In this document: positions 19,838 through 28,200 of the stretch, piece after piece
Layout: the number at the start of each line of letters is the position of its first letter
How positions within the stretch are numbered: position 1 is the first letter of the stretch
Source of the DNA: a virus
Reading direction: 5' to 3' (one strand)
Virus record (IMG/VR): IMGVR_UViG_3300045971_000438
Coordinates: 62,001 to 126,000 of that record
Length of the DNA stretch: 64,000 nt
Notes under the pieces: model-generated
The model's input: the letters and a program-made list of their open reading frames with translations, nothing else
What the model was told of the DNA's origin: nothing
The model's database searches: none
Made by a program: the position numbers and the translations under genes

Positions 19838-20497
19838 ATGTTAAATGTGAAGGAGATATTTTGGAGTGTGCAAGGCGAGGGACCTTACTCAGGGACACCA
19901 GCATGGTTTATAAGATTGGCTGAATGTCCGTTACGGTGTTTCGGCTGCGATACGAGTTTCTTGAATGGTGTTCTTATGGATGAGAATGATATTCTTAAAA
20001 CCATTAAAGTGAATGTAAATCCTAAACAGTGCCAACTGGTCGTGATTACTGGTGGGGAGCCGCTTGCTCAAAACCTAAGTCCATTACTTGAATTACTGCA
20101 TAGTGGTTATTCTTATTTTGTACAGATTGAGACTAGTGGGGTGACTTGCCGTGAAGAGAATCTTGAAATGTTGGAACATTGTGTAATAGTGTGCAGTCCT
20201 AAAACTCCTAAGATTGATAAAAAGCTGCAACCCTTAATAGATTTTTACAAGTATGTGGGTAGAGTGTCTGAATGTGATGACGATGGTCTGCCTAGTGCTT
20301 TGCTGAATGGAGGCTCACCATTCGTGTATAGAGATAAACATCGTCTGGTTCATGCACCGCATACGGTGTTTCTTAATCCTTTGGATGAAGGTGATGCCGT
20401 CCTTAATCAAGCTAATCTAGTGTTTGTGGCTGAGGTTTGTATGAGGAACAACTGGAGAATGGGAGTCCAATTACATAAACTGGCGAACCTTCGTTAA
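19838..20497 (+). CDS. queE: QueE 7-carboxy-7-deazaguanine synthase
   Basis: 219 residues. Radical SAM enzyme that rearranges 6-carboxytetrahydropterin to 7-carboxy-7-deazaguanine. Seen: EIFWSVQGEGPYSGTPAWFI, the cluster motif C30-PLR-C34-FG-C37, SAM-binding TGGEPL (71-76), and ETSGV. The family's C-terminal part is present (QLHKLANLR). It directly follows queD. Partner enzymes for preQ0 formation (FolE, QueC) and for DNA insertion (DpdA type) are not in the window, so they must come from the host or the rest of the genome. Confidence 0.92.
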   Translation: MLNVKEIFWSVQGEGPYSGTPAWFIRLAECPLRCFGCDTSFLNGVLMDENDILKTIKVNVNPKQCQLVVITGGEPLAQNLSPLLELLHSGYSYFVQIETSGVTCREENLEMLEHCVIVCSPKTPKIDKKLQPLIDFYKYVGRVSECDDDGLPSALLNGGSPFVYRDKHRLVHAPHTVFLNPLDEGDAVLNQANLVFVAEVCMRNNWRMGVQLHKLANLR

Positions 20498-20538
20498 GAA
20501 TATTTTTAGTAAATTTTATAAATAATGAGGAAAATGAA

Positions 20539-20814
20539 ATGTTTGCTGTGAGAAAAAGAAGTGAGAAAAAGTCTGATATTAGAATTGAAGATCATAAGAA
20601 TGGTCATCTATTGACCGCTAAACAAGTGGAATATTTATTTGGAGTGACTCCAACGTCTATTCATAACTACCGAAGAAAGAACCAGTTGCCAGTCCATCAC
20701 TTGCACAGTCCTGGTTTGGTGAAGCCACCCGTTCGGTTTGACGAAGGTGAGATTCTTAAATGGGCTTCTATGAATAATATCGAGATTAAGAACGATTTAG
20801 CGAATTATCAGTGA
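20539..20814 (+). CDS. Excisionase/MerR-like HTH protein
   Basis: 91 residues. GHLLTAKQVEYLFGVTPTSI, HNYRRKNQLPVHHL is a winged-helix HTH of the MerR/excisionase type with the ARL-like turn after a leucine-rich first helix. A basic start (RKRSEKKSD) precedes it. Likely binds DNA; its role is unknown. ATG follows ATGAGGAAAATG; the gene ends two bases before the next start. Confidence 0.6.
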   Translation: MFAVRKRSEKKSDIRIEDHKNGHLLTAKQVEYLFGVTPTSIHNYRRKNQLPVHHLHSPGLVKPPVRFDEGEILKWASMNNIEIKNDLANYQ

Positions 20815-20815
20815 G

Positions 20816-21313
20816 ATGACGACAGGAGAAATCTTAATCGGGCTGAGTTCTTTGTCTAAAAAAGACTTAGAACTGGTCAGGAAAACGGCTACTCTGTTAC
20901 TGGCTAAAAGTTCTGTAATTGATTCTAAGACTGAATTGTTTTATGACAATCTAACTTTAAACTTACAAAAGGTGGATGTGAATACTATGAATATCCACAT
21001 CTATAAGAAACAAAAGCCTGACTCTTATGTCTCTTTAATAGAGGTCTGTGATGAAGTGTTTTCATTTATGGGGAAGTATGGTGTTTTAAAGTTACTTGAA
21101 CAGAAACTGTTTTTAAGTCTTTTGACTCCATTAGTAATAGATAAAATTTTAGAAAGCAATGTGCCTTTGCTAATGAATACGTTGATAGCATTTTACAAGA
21201 ATGCTCCCAGTTACTTTAGAAATGCTTATCCAAACTACGACAGAGTAGCTGTGCAATTCTTGATAAAAAGCCGCTCTGTTAACGAAGCGATAATACACCA
21301 TTATGAGGAATGA
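20816..21313 (+). CDS. Unknown helical protein
   Basis: 165 residues, mostly helical (LSSLSKKDLELVRKTATLLL; VSLIEVCDEVFSFMGKYGVL). ATG 20816 follows the previous stop by one base. No family was recognised. Its position between an HTH gene and a primase suggests a replication-associated accessory role, which is only an inference from context. Ends with an ATGA-like overlap to the next ORF. Confidence 0.6.
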   Translation: MTTGEILIGLSSLSKKDLELVRKTATLLLAKSSVIDSKTELFYDNLTLNLQKVDVNTMNIHIYKKQKPDSYVSLIEVCDEVFSFMGKYGVLKLLEQKLFLSLLTPLVIDKILESNVPLLMNTLIAFYKNAPSYFRNAYPNYDRVAVQFLIKSRSVNEAIIHHYEE

Positions 21314-21315
21314 AA

Positions 21316-21504
21316 ATGACAACAAGGAATGAATTACACGGTAATCTAGCAAATGGCACGTTAATGAAGGATAACAAACCCAGTTATATTATAGATGGAC
21401 ATGGTAGAGGTTTCGTAGGTGCTATAGTATGGAAAGTGGTGCCTGGCTATGGTAGATGTAAATTTATAGTAACTGCGGGTGGAGGATTAGAAAGAGTGGA
21501 ATAA
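21316..21504 (+). CDS. Unknown small glycine-rich protein
   Basis: 62 residues from ATG 21316, seven bases after GAGGA; ATG 21310 is alternative but too near that site. GHGRGFVGAIVWKVVPGYGR is the core. No family was recognised. It precedes the primase by six bases. Confidence 0.5.
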   Translation: MTTRNELHGNLANGTLMKDNKPSYIIDGHGRGFVGAIVWKVVPGYGRCKFIVTAGGGLERVE

Positions 21505-21510
21505 ATTTAA

Positions 21511-22494
21511 ATGCGTCGTAGATTTAGTATTATTGAGTTTCTGAACAAGCATAATATTCCCTATATTGAAGGTGGAGTCAATGTTAAAAGGGGCGAGGTT
21601 AATATCCGTTGCCCCTTTTGCATAGATGATCCATCTGCTCACTTAGGGGTTGATGAGCAGAGACAGATTTTCTCATGTTGGAGAAACCCGAGACACAGGG
21701 GACGACTTGTTAAGTTAATCATGGTGCTGGGTAGGATAAGTTACAGCCAAGCATGTGCCCTGTTGGGGCAAAATGACCATTGGTTTGATGGTGGGGCGTT
21801 CAGTAATTTCATAGCTAATCCCGAAGCATTTTTTGAAGCAGATAAAATCAAAATAAAAACACTTCCAAAGTACCCATTTAAAGATTATAATGTCAAAATT
21901 CCTAGACTATTCGTGGACTATCTCATTAGCAGGGGCTTTTATTATAAGCATATTCCTGATCTTTTCAATGAGTATAGTATTAGGTATTGTGTTGAAGGAC
22001 TTTATAGAGACAGATTAGTTATTCCTGTAACTCTAAGAGGAGAACAAGTCACATTTACAACTAGGTCTATTAGTGACGGTATAAGGTACTTATCCTTATC
22101 AGAAAAAGACGGTGCTCTGCTTTCAATAAAGGAAACTGTATGGAACTTCGATAATCTTTTAGATTATGGAGGTGAGATATTGTTCTTGTGTGAAGGACCA
22201 CTAGATGCATTAAAGTTAGATTATTATGGAAAGAAAATAGGGGGGCGGGCGACTTGTTTGTTTGGGAAAAATATTAAAATGGAACAGATACTCCTTTTAT
22301 CTGAACTTGTTGAAAGGTTCAATAAGGTAGTACTGCTTTTAGACAGGACTGAATTTGATTCTATGCTCCGAATGGAGCGTTTAGTCTCCTTCCTTAAAAA
22401 ACCAGTAGTAATAGGAGAATTACCAGATGGAGTTAAAGATCCAGGTGAACTGTCAATAATACAAGTGAGAAATCTTGTAAGGAAATATTTATGA
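21511..22494 (+). CDS. DNA primase (CHC2 zinc finger plus Toprim)
   Basis: 327 residues. Zinc finger: C34-PF-C37, H44, C56 (RCPFCIDD…SAHLG…FSCWR), as in DnaG-type primases. Then RDRLVIPVTLRGEQVTFTTR, and a Toprim-like half: GEILFLCEGPLDALKL with its glutamate and KVVLLLDRTEFDS where DxD normally sits. Here the second Asp is replaced (D-R-T), which is unusual. A helicase domain is absent, so it must work with a separate helicase. It likely makes primers for phage replication. The next gene overlaps its stop. Confidence 0.8.
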   Translation: MRRRFSIIEFLNKHNIPYIEGGVNVKRGEVNIRCPFCIDDPSAHLGVDEQRQIFSCWRNPRHRGRLVKLIMVLGRISYSQACALLGQNDHWFDGGAFSNFIANPEAFFEADKIKIKTLPKYPFKDYNVKIPRLFVDYLISRGFYYKHIPDLFNEYSIRYCVEGLYRDRLVIPVTLRGEQVTFTTRSISDGIRYLSLSEKDGALLSIKETVWNFDNLLDYGGEILFLCEGPLDALKLDYYGKKIGGRATCLFGKNIKMEQILLLSELVERFNKVVLLLDRTEFDSMLRMERLVSFLKKPVVIGELPDGVKDPGELSIIQVRNLVRKYL

Positions 22495-22694
22495 CTAGGA
22501 ACCCATTAATTGATCCATTACCTGGAGATGTTATCGAGACTTATAATGAGATGTTGGGGATAACTTCACTCAGAAAAGTGACTAGAAGAAATGGTTGCCA
22601 GGTGTTTTTTACTGTAGACGATAACCAATACATCGTATGTGTCGATATATTCCGAGTTATGTGTAAAAACGGGAAAATACTTTTAACTAAATAG
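22491..22694 (+). CDS. Unknown small protein
   Basis: 67 residues, starting in an ATGA overlap with the primase stop. DPLPGDVIETYNEMLGITSL then RKVTRRNGCQVFFTVDDNQY: beta-rich, like small SH3-like or chromatin-like barrels, but no family was recognised. Confidence 0.55.
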   Translation: MTRNPLIDPLPGDVIETYNEMLGITSLRKVTRRNGCQVFFTVDDNQYIVCVDIFRVMCKNGKILLTK

Positions 22695-22703
22695 AGGAAA
22701 GTA

Positions 22704-23135
22704 ATGGATAGATTTATAGTATTTAATGGTAAAGATGAAACTGGAATTACATATTCCACGTTTCGAGAAGCTGAAGTGGCTTTAATAAATTTTTGCAAAG
22801 AAAATACTGACTTAATTCAGTATAGTTTTATAGGTTGTTTAACCCATAAAATAACTATAGTTAGCAAACATCATGAGCTAGCACCTATTAATCAAGCCTC
22901 TACAAAAGAAGGCTACCTTCCACAAGAAGGGGACCTATTTCGTAAAATGCGAGGTTATCGAGTTAAAAGTACTGGAGATCTTGTTTTTGAAAGAAGAGTG
23001 GTAAAGGTAGGCCCAGACTTTGTCGTTTTACAGAATGGTGATAACGAGAAGGATTTACAGACCATGCCCCAGTACCAATTCTTTCGTTGGATCCGAGGTG
23101 CTGAATTTGTTGAACGGGCAGGAAAATTACTATGA
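22704..23135 (+). CDS. Unknown protein
   Basis: 143 residues; ATG after GAGGAAAGTA. The second half, LPQEGDLFRKMRGYRVKSTG, and ERRVVKVGPDFVVLQNGDNE, is a small beta-barrel-like segment resembling that at 22491. It overlaps the start of the Rad50-like gene by 4 bases. A nuclease partner (SbcD/Mre11) would be expected near here, but no metallophosphatase motif (DxH, GNHD) is visible. Confidence 0.55.
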   Translation: MDRFIVFNGKDETGITYSTFREAEVALINFCKENTDLIQYSFIGCLTHKITIVSKHHELAPINQASTKEGYLPQEGDLFRKMRGYRVKSTGDLVFERRVVKVGPDFVVLQNGDNEKDLQTMPQYQFFRWIRGAEFVERAGKLL

Positions 23136-25033
23136 AATTTATACAACTTAAAATTCAAGGTTTTAAATCGTTTGGAGAAAATCAAGTATTAGACTTTCCT
23201 AGTGATCCTGGTTTGTATTTCTTAACTGGCAAAAATGAATGTGAGCCAGACCTTGAAGCCAATGGCTCTGGTAAATCTTCTACATTTGATGCGGTCTGTT
23301 TTTCTTTGTATGGCAAAACGCCAAGAAATTCAAAAGCAGGGGATATCTGTAATTGGTATGCTGATGAAAAGACTGTTGTATCTTTAAAATTTGAGATTAA
23401 GAATCAAATTTACGACTTAAAAAGGACATGGTCACCTAATTCTATTGTCTTAAATGGTAAAAATGTTAACCAAGATGAACTTTTATCTGTCATTAGACTT
23501 GGATTCGATGATTTCCTGTACTCTGTGCTGTTTTCACAGTTTAGACCTCAATTTTTTGACCTAAGTGCTGCTGAAAAAACAACTTTATTTTCGTCTATCT
23601 TGAACCTTGAAGAGTGGGACGAATACAGCAAAAGAGCAAGTAACCAAGTTTCTCATTTAGGTGGTATTGAAAATGATCTAAAACTTGAAATCTCACACAT
23701 GAAGGGCATGAAGGAGTCGTTAAAATCACTAAAATTTGAAGAAAAGATCCAAAATTGGGAAGAAAAACGTCAAAATACTATATCTGGACTTGAAACTGAT
23801 ATTTTTGTAATTCAGACTGATCTTGAATTGTTAAAAACTAGCACTTTAGAGCTTTTATCTGAAAAAAATACTTTTATTTTAGACAAAACTGATTTTAAAG
23901 ATAAACTTGATGAACATAATAAAGACATACAGTCTATTTGTGACGATCTAAAGGAAATTGTAAAGGTAGAAAAGCAAATTGATGAAGATATACTTGATAT
24001 TAAAACACAATTAGGTGTTTATAAGTCACAAATCTTGAAATTTGAGAAATTAGGTGATAATTGTCCCTCATGTTTGCAAAAAGTTGATCCAAAACACGTT
24101 GAAAAGGAACTTAAAATTATAAAAGAAGAAATTACCACTCTTTTAGTTAAAGATAATGAATTACAATTAGAAAAACAAGAAGCTGAAGACTTAAAAGTGG
24201 ATCTTATACTTGATAAAGATCTAATTAATGAAAAGAAAGATGAAATAAACTCTAAAATCTTAGTTATTCAACGTGAAAACAATAAAAAAGAGCTTTTAAT
24301 TGCAAAAGTAGATGCTCAAGTTAAGATTAATAAAACAGAGGTATCAAAACTGCTGCTTACTATTAATAAGAAAAATTTAGAGATAGAAAAACTAAAAGAA
24401 GAAGAAAATCCTGTTTTAATTGAGCAACAGACTACTAAAAATCAAATAAAGATTCTCACTAGTGAGATATTACAAAAAGCAAATGAATCTTTAACACTGG
24501 CTGGTACAATTGAACAAACAGCTTTCTGGGTCAAAGGTTTCCGAAATATTCGACTATTTCTTATCAGTGAAGTGCTTACACAATTGGAGTTAGAGTCTAA
24601 TAATGTTTTGTTTAGACTGGGTTTACGAGACTGGTCAATATCTTTTGATATTGATAGGGAAAATAAATCCGGCACAATACGAAAAGGGTTCAGTGTTCTT
24701 ATTACTTCTCCTTACAACGATAGTCCCGTAGCTTGGGAGTCATGGTCGGGAGGAGAAACACAACGTTTGAAACTGGCATCCACTATAGGGTTGAGTAATT
24801 TAATACTAGCCCGTTGTGGTATAGATTCCTTCGTTGAGGTATATGATGAAGCATCCAACTGGTTGAGTACGAAGGGAGTAGAACAATTGGTGGAATGTTT
24901 GGATAATAGATCACAAGAATTAGATCGCCAGATATGGATGATAGACCATCGTTCTTTAGAAAGTAGTTCTTTTAAAGGTGTGTATTCAGTAAATAAAAAT
25001 GAATCTGGGTCTTATTTTGAGCATATAATATAA
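23132..25033 (+). CDS. Rad50/SbcC-like SMC ATPase
   Basis: 633 residues. Walker A with an insertion, LTGKNECEPDLEANGSGKSS (K48); Q-loop region SQFRPQFFDLSA; two coiled-coil arms separated by a zinc hook C311-PS-C314; ABC signature SWSGGETQRLKLASTIGLSN; Walker B VYDEASNWLS; and a D-loop/H-loop IDHRS. Shorter than bacterial SbcC, like T4 gp46-type phage proteins. Family role: with a Mre11-type nuclease it processes DNA ends in recombination-dependent replication. That nuclease is not found in this window. Confidence 0.9.
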   Translation: MKFIQLKIQGFKSFGENQVLDFPSDPGLYFLTGKNECEPDLEANGSGKSSTFDAVCFSLYGKTPRNSKAGDICNWYADEKTVVSLKFEIKNQIYDLKRTWSPNSIVLNGKNVNQDELLSVIRLGFDDFLYSVLFSQFRPQFFDLSAAEKTTLFSSILNLEEWDEYSKRASNQVSHLGGIENDLKLEISHMKGMKESLKSLKFEEKIQNWEEKRQNTISGLETDIFVIQTDLELLKTSTLELLSEKNTFILDKTDFKDKLDEHNKDIQSICDDLKEIVKVEKQIDEDILDIKTQLGVYKSQILKFEKLGDNCPSCLQKVDPKHVEKELKIIKEEITTLLVKDNELQLEKQEAEDLKVDLILDKDLINEKKDEINSKILVIQRENNKKELLIAKVDAQVKINKTEVSKLLLTINKKNLEIEKLKEEENPVLIEQQTTKNQIKILTSEILQKANESLTLAGTIEQTAFWVKGFRNIRLFLISEVLTQLELESNNVLFRLGLRDWSISFDIDRENKSGTIRKGFSVLITSPYNDSPVAWESWSGGETQRLKLASTIGLSNLILARCGIDSFVEVYDEASNWLSTKGVEQLVECLDNRSQELDRQIWMIDHRSLESSSFKGVYSVNKNESGSYFEHII

Positions 25034-25051
25034 TTAATTTGGAGTTTAAAA

Positions 25052-25561
25052 ATGAGAGGACAAAAACCTACAGTAGAGATAATTTATTCTGATAACTACG
25101 ATTTTGAGAAATGGGGGCCACTAGTCCCAGCTACTGAAGGTGCGGCTGGTTTTGACGTTCGTGCCTGTGCATGTACAGACGTTATAGTTGCACCGGGATC
25201 TACAGTTAAAATAGATTTAGGAATAAAATTGCATATAAATGATCCACACCTGGCTGCAATGCTGATACCTAGATCTGGTCTAGGTGTTAAAGGTCTGGTA
25301 TTAGGAAATACTATTGGATTAATTGATTCTGATTATCAAGGCCCCGTGGTAGCGGCGGTTTTCAATCGTCTACAAAAAGAAGATCACATGTTTTATGACT
25401 CTTGGTATAAAAATGAAAATAATATAGTTATTCATCCTGGTGATAGAATAGCTCAATTAATATTCCTACCTGTAATCATACCTACATTATTTAAAGTGAA
25501 TCATTTTGAGGAAACAAGGCGTGGTGAGGGTGGGTTTGGTCATACTGGAGTAGGAGATTAG
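25052..25561 (+). CDS. dut: dUTPase
   Basis: 169 residues, trimeric dUTPase family. All five motifs are present: AAGFDVRA, PRSGLGVKGL, GLIDSDYQGPVVAAVFN, GDRIAQLIF, and RGEGGFGHTG. It hydrolyses dUTP to dUMP, keeping uracil out of the phage DNA. There is a 15-residue insertion (KEDHMFYDSWYKNENNIVI) before motif 4. ATG after GGAGTTTAAAA. Upstream is the Rad50-like gene, downstream an HNH gene. Confidence 0.95.
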   Translation: MRGQKPTVEIIYSDNYDFEKWGPLVPATEGAAGFDVRACACTDVIVAPGSTVKIDLGIKLHINDPHLAAMLIPRSGLGVKGLVLGNTIGLIDSDYQGPVVAAVFNRLQKEDHMFYDSWYKNENNIVIHPGDRIAQLIFLPVIIPTLFKVNHFEETRRGEGGFGHTGVGD

Positions 25562-25563
25562 TT

Positions 25564-26079
25564 ATGCAAGAATATCATTGTGAGGACTTTCTTTCACAAG
25601 AAAAATTAAAAGAATTATTAGAATATAATCCAGATACAGGAGTTTTTATTAGAAAAATTAGATCAGGTAAAAATGTTAAAATTGGAGATGTTGCTGGATG
25701 TCTTACGAATCATGGATATATAAGTATACGTTTATTTAATAGACCTTTTTATGTTCATAGATTAGTTTGGTTGTATATCCATGGAATATGGCCTGAACAT
25801 GATATAGACCATATAAATGGAATTAGAAAAGATAATAGATTAATTAATTTACGAGAAGCTGCTAGATTTCAAAATATGCAAAACGTATATAGAGCAAGAA
25901 GTAATAATATTTCAGGTTATTTGGGTGTATCTTATGATAGAGTAGGTAGAAATTATTATGCACAGATTACTTTAAATGGTGTTGTAAAACATCTAGGTCA
26001 TTTTAAAACAGCAGAAGAAGCAAGTGAACGTTATCTTAGTGAAAAGGTTAAATTACATGAATACTACAACAGGATATAG
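25564..26079 (+). CDS. HNH homing endonuclease with AP2 domain
   Basis: 171 residues, same architecture as 18794: LKELLEYNPDTGVFIRKIRS, GDVAGC, YVHRLVWLYIHGIWPEHDID, then HINGIRKDNRLINLREA with the HNH histidines and NMQNV, then SGYLGVSYDRVGRNYYAQIT, the AP2 segment. Initiates 3 bases after the dUTPase stop and overlaps the next gene's start (ATG 26057). Free-standing mobile gene. Confidence 0.9.
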   Translation: MQEYHCEDFLSQEKLKELLEYNPDTGVFIRKIRSGKNVKIGDVAGCLTNHGYISIRLFNRPFYVHRLVWLYIHGIWPEHDIDHINGIRKDNRLINLREAARFQNMQNVYRARSNNISGYLGVSYDRVGRNYYAQITLNGVVKHLGHFKTAEEASERYLSEKVKLHEYYNRI

Positions 26080-26248
26080 ATGTGAGGACTGTAATGTGTT
26101 TCATTTGGATTTAGATAATCCAGAACAAGTTATTTTTAGATGTAAGTATGAAAAGGAACCATTAAGTTTTGAACCCAAAACAAAAACACCTTGCAAGCGT
26201 TTCATGCCAAAAGAGTACATTCAAGCACTTAACTTTGATACAAGGTAG
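26057..26248 (+). CDS. Small cysteine-rich, probable zinc-binding protein
   Basis: 63 residues from ATG 26057, inside the end of the HNH gene in another frame. Cysteine pattern CEDC…FRCKYE…PCKRFMP matches the protein at 4892 in arrangement. Zinc binding is inferred, and the function is unknown. The overlap suggests that the HNH gene was inserted just upstream or that it donated the start region. Confidence 0.6.
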   Translation: MNTTTGYRCEDCNVFHLDLDNPEQVIFRCKYEKEPLSFEPKTKTPCKRFMPKEYIQALNFDTR

Positions 26249-26254
26249 AATTTT

Positions 26255-26905
26255 ATGTCTTACAAAATGTCAACAAGAGCACAAGTCATATTGAGAAGAA
26301 CTTATAACAGACCTTTAAATGATGAAGGAACTCTATTTGAAACATGGTCTCAAACTCTAGATCGGGTTATTAATCATCAGAAATGGCTTTGGGAAAGAAC
26401 TTTAGGTAAGGAATTAAATGAAAATCAGTTAGAAGAGCTTGCTGAATTACGACAGTTAATAGAAGAATGTAAGGTATTTCCAGCAGGACGTGTTTTATGG
26501 TTAGGAGGCACTGAAATAGGTCGAACTAGGGAATCAAGTTTATTAAATTGCGCCTTTATAAATGTAGAAACTATTTGTGATTTGGTAGATGTATTATGGA
26601 ATTTATTACAGGGTTGTTTTCATCCAGATACTAAGATTCAAACTAGTGAAGGTATTTTAACACTTAGAGAGTTTGAAAAAAGATTTAATACAGGTGAAGA
26701 AATTATAGTTAATTCGTTTAATGAGGAGTTACAAGAGTTTGAATATAAGCCTGTTTTAAAAACTAATTTTTCTTTAAAACAAGAAAAGTTAGAGTTAACA
26801 TTTGATGATGGTTCTGTTTTTAAGTGTACTGAAGATCATGAATTCTTAACAAAGAATAGAGGATATGTTAAAGCTGTTGATTTATTAGAAACAGATATAT
26901 TGTAA
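26255..26905 (+). CDS. nrdJ: Ribonucleotide reductase N-extein fused to split-intein N-half
   Basis: 216 residues. Residues 1-120 are the start of an adenosylcobalamin-dependent ribonucleoside-triphosphate reductase: VFPAGRVLWLGGTEIGRTRE then SSLLNCAFIN, with C99 in the place of the redox cysteine near the N-terminus of this family. At residue 121 the sequence turns into an intein start, CFHPDTKIQTSEGILTLREF, with Cys1, and block B TEDHEFLTKNRGY (T-x-x-H). The frame then ends at ETDIL. The matching C-half starts at 28090. It must be joined in trans by protein splicing. Next ORF is the endonuclease at 26958. Confidence 0.9.
   Translation: MSYKMSTRAQVILRRTYNRPLNDEGTLFETWSQTLDRVINHQKWLWERTLGKELNENQLEELAELRQLIEECKVFPAGRVLWLGGTEIGRTRESSLLNCAFINVETICDLVDVLWNLLQGCFHPDTKIQTSEGILTLREFEKRFNTGEEIIVNSFNEELQEFEYKPVLKTNFSLKQEKLELTFDDGSVFKCTEDHEFLTKNRGYVKAVDLLETDIL
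26615..26902 (+). other. Split-intein N-terminal fragment (96 residues)
   Basis: Codons 121-216 of the gene at 26255, starting with TGT (Cys1) after the extein …LLQG. Ends naturally at a stop after block B, as in known naturally split inteins. Confidence 0.9.
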
Positions 26906-26914
26906 ATTCTTTTG

Positions 26915-26957
26915 GTTCCTGTTACAATGTTATGGTTCATAATTTTGGAGCAGGAAC
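26915..26957 (+). promoter_or_regulatory. Hairpin masking the ribosome binding site of the endonuclease gene
   Basis: GTTCCTG (26915-26921) pairs with CAGGAAC (26951-26957), which abuts ATG 26958 and contains the AGGA ribosome site. The loop has a further 5-bp stem TTATG/CATAA (26930-26942). A layout known for phage T4 homing endonucleases, where early transcripts keep the ribosome site hidden. Confidence 0.7.
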
Positions 26958-28127
26958 ATGGGAATTAAAGGTGTTATTCAAAAATATAGAAAACAGTATT
27001 GGTTAATTAGGGGTTTTTCAGAAGAAGAATCTGCTAGTAAGGCTGATTTTTATTCTAAACTTAGAAATTCTTGGACTCTTGAATATTGGATAAGTAAAGG
27101 ATTTTCTAAAGAAGAATCTTTAGAAAAATTAGAAAAAAAACGTTTAGAAGTCAGTGAAAGAAGAAAAGCTAATCCAATAGAATTTAAAAGAGAAAATTGT
27201 AAGAGTTGTATAGAGTGGTGGTTAAAAAATTATTCTGAAGAAGAAGCAAATTTATTACATAAACAACATTTAAAGTCTATTCAGAAAGAATTACTAATAC
27301 CACCATCTCAAACTAGATATTGGGTTGCTAAAGGTTTTTCAGAAGAAGAATCTAAAGTGAAAGTATTAGAATTTAATACTAGAAATAAAGAGTTTTTTAT
27401 AAAAAGATATGGAAAAGAAGATGGTGAAAAACGACATAAGGAGCGAAGTGAAAAGTTTAGTGAAAATACAGTCTTTAAAAAAGAAACTGGAAGGGTAGAA
27501 GAGATTCAAAATTTAGCAAGATTAAATAATCCATTACAAAGAGACTATTGGGTTGCTAAAGGATTTTCTGAAAAAGAAGCAAAAGAAAAATCTAATGAAG
27601 TTAGAAGATATACTTCTCCAAAATTTAAAGAATATTGGATTGAGAAAGGATTTTCAGAAGTAGAAGCTGAAGAAAAGAAAAATACATATAATTCTTATAT
27701 GTGTAACGAAGCATTAAAGAGTATGTATACTAGGGAATTTAAAAATAATTCTAAAGGTGAGAAAGAGTTATATAAGATAGTAAAATTTTATAGTTGGACT
27801 GCTTTAAGAAATCAAAGTTTTAATATTGGAGATAGATGGTGTTTTCCAGATATAGTTATTGATGATAAATTGGTAATAGAGTATCAGGGTGACTATTACC
27901 ATGCTAATCCTGCTTTTTACGAACCTTCAAGAAAAATGTTGGGTAGTACTGCTAGTGAAATACATAAGGTTGATGAAAGAAGGAAAAAATTATTAGAATC
28001 TTTAGGATTTGCTGTAGAAATTGTTTGGGAATATGACTGGGTTTCTTGTAAAGATAAACATGAATTGGTTAAAAATTTATTAAGGAAATATGATGCAATT
28101 AGTGGGCAAAAGATTATTAAAAGATGA
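26958..28127 (+). CDS. Free-standing Vsr-like (EDxHD-type) homing endonuclease
   Basis: 389 residues. Residues 12-255 carry six repeats of the type YWxxKGFSEEEA (YWLIRGFSEEES, YWISKGFSKEES, YWVAKGFSEEES, YWVAKGFSEKEA, YWIEKGFSEVEA, and one WWLKNYSEEEA), probably DNA-binding. The end is a restriction-fold nuclease: FPDIVIDDKLVIEYQGDYYH, then a helix with KVDERRKKLLESLG and FAVEIVWEYDW. This family is known from fractured genes, where it lies between the halves of a split-intein-bearing gene, exactly as here. The ATG is in a hairpin (26915-26957); its end overlaps the ORF at 28090. Confidence 0.85.
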   Translation: MGIKGVIQKYRKQYWLIRGFSEEESASKADFYSKLRNSWTLEYWISKGFSKEESLEKLEKKRLEVSERRKANPIEFKRENCKSCIEWWLKNYSEEEANLLHKQHLKSIQKELLIPPSQTRYWVAKGFSEEESKVKVLEFNTRNKEFFIKRYGKEDGEKRHKERSEKFSENTVFKKETGRVEEIQNLARLNNPLQRDYWVAKGFSEKEAKEKSNEVRRYTSPKFKEYWIEKGFSEVEAEEKKNTYNSYMCNEALKSMYTREFKNNSKGEKELYKIVKFYSWTALRNQSFNIGDRWCFPDIVIDDKLVIEYQGDYYHANPAFYEPSRKMLGSTASEIHKVDERRKKLLESLGFAVEIVWEYDWVSCKDKHELVKNLLRKYDAISGQKIIKR

Positions 28128-28200
28128 AGAAAGTTATATAGACATAGCTGTTAAGGACAACCATAACTTTGTTTTAGAGAATGGAATAGTTGTACATAAT
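28090..28200 (+). other. Split-intein C-terminal fragment (about 37 residues)
   Basis: From ATG 28090 to AAT 28198-28200. It contains an IDIAVKDNHNFVLENGIVVH block F/G region and ends His-Asn, followed by Cys (TGT 28201). Confidence 0.9.

Noticed and set aside
22704-23135. SbcD/Mre11 nuclease partner of the Rad50-like protein
   Set aside because: The protein lacks any calcineurin-like metal motif (DxH, GNHE/D) and is only 143 residues.
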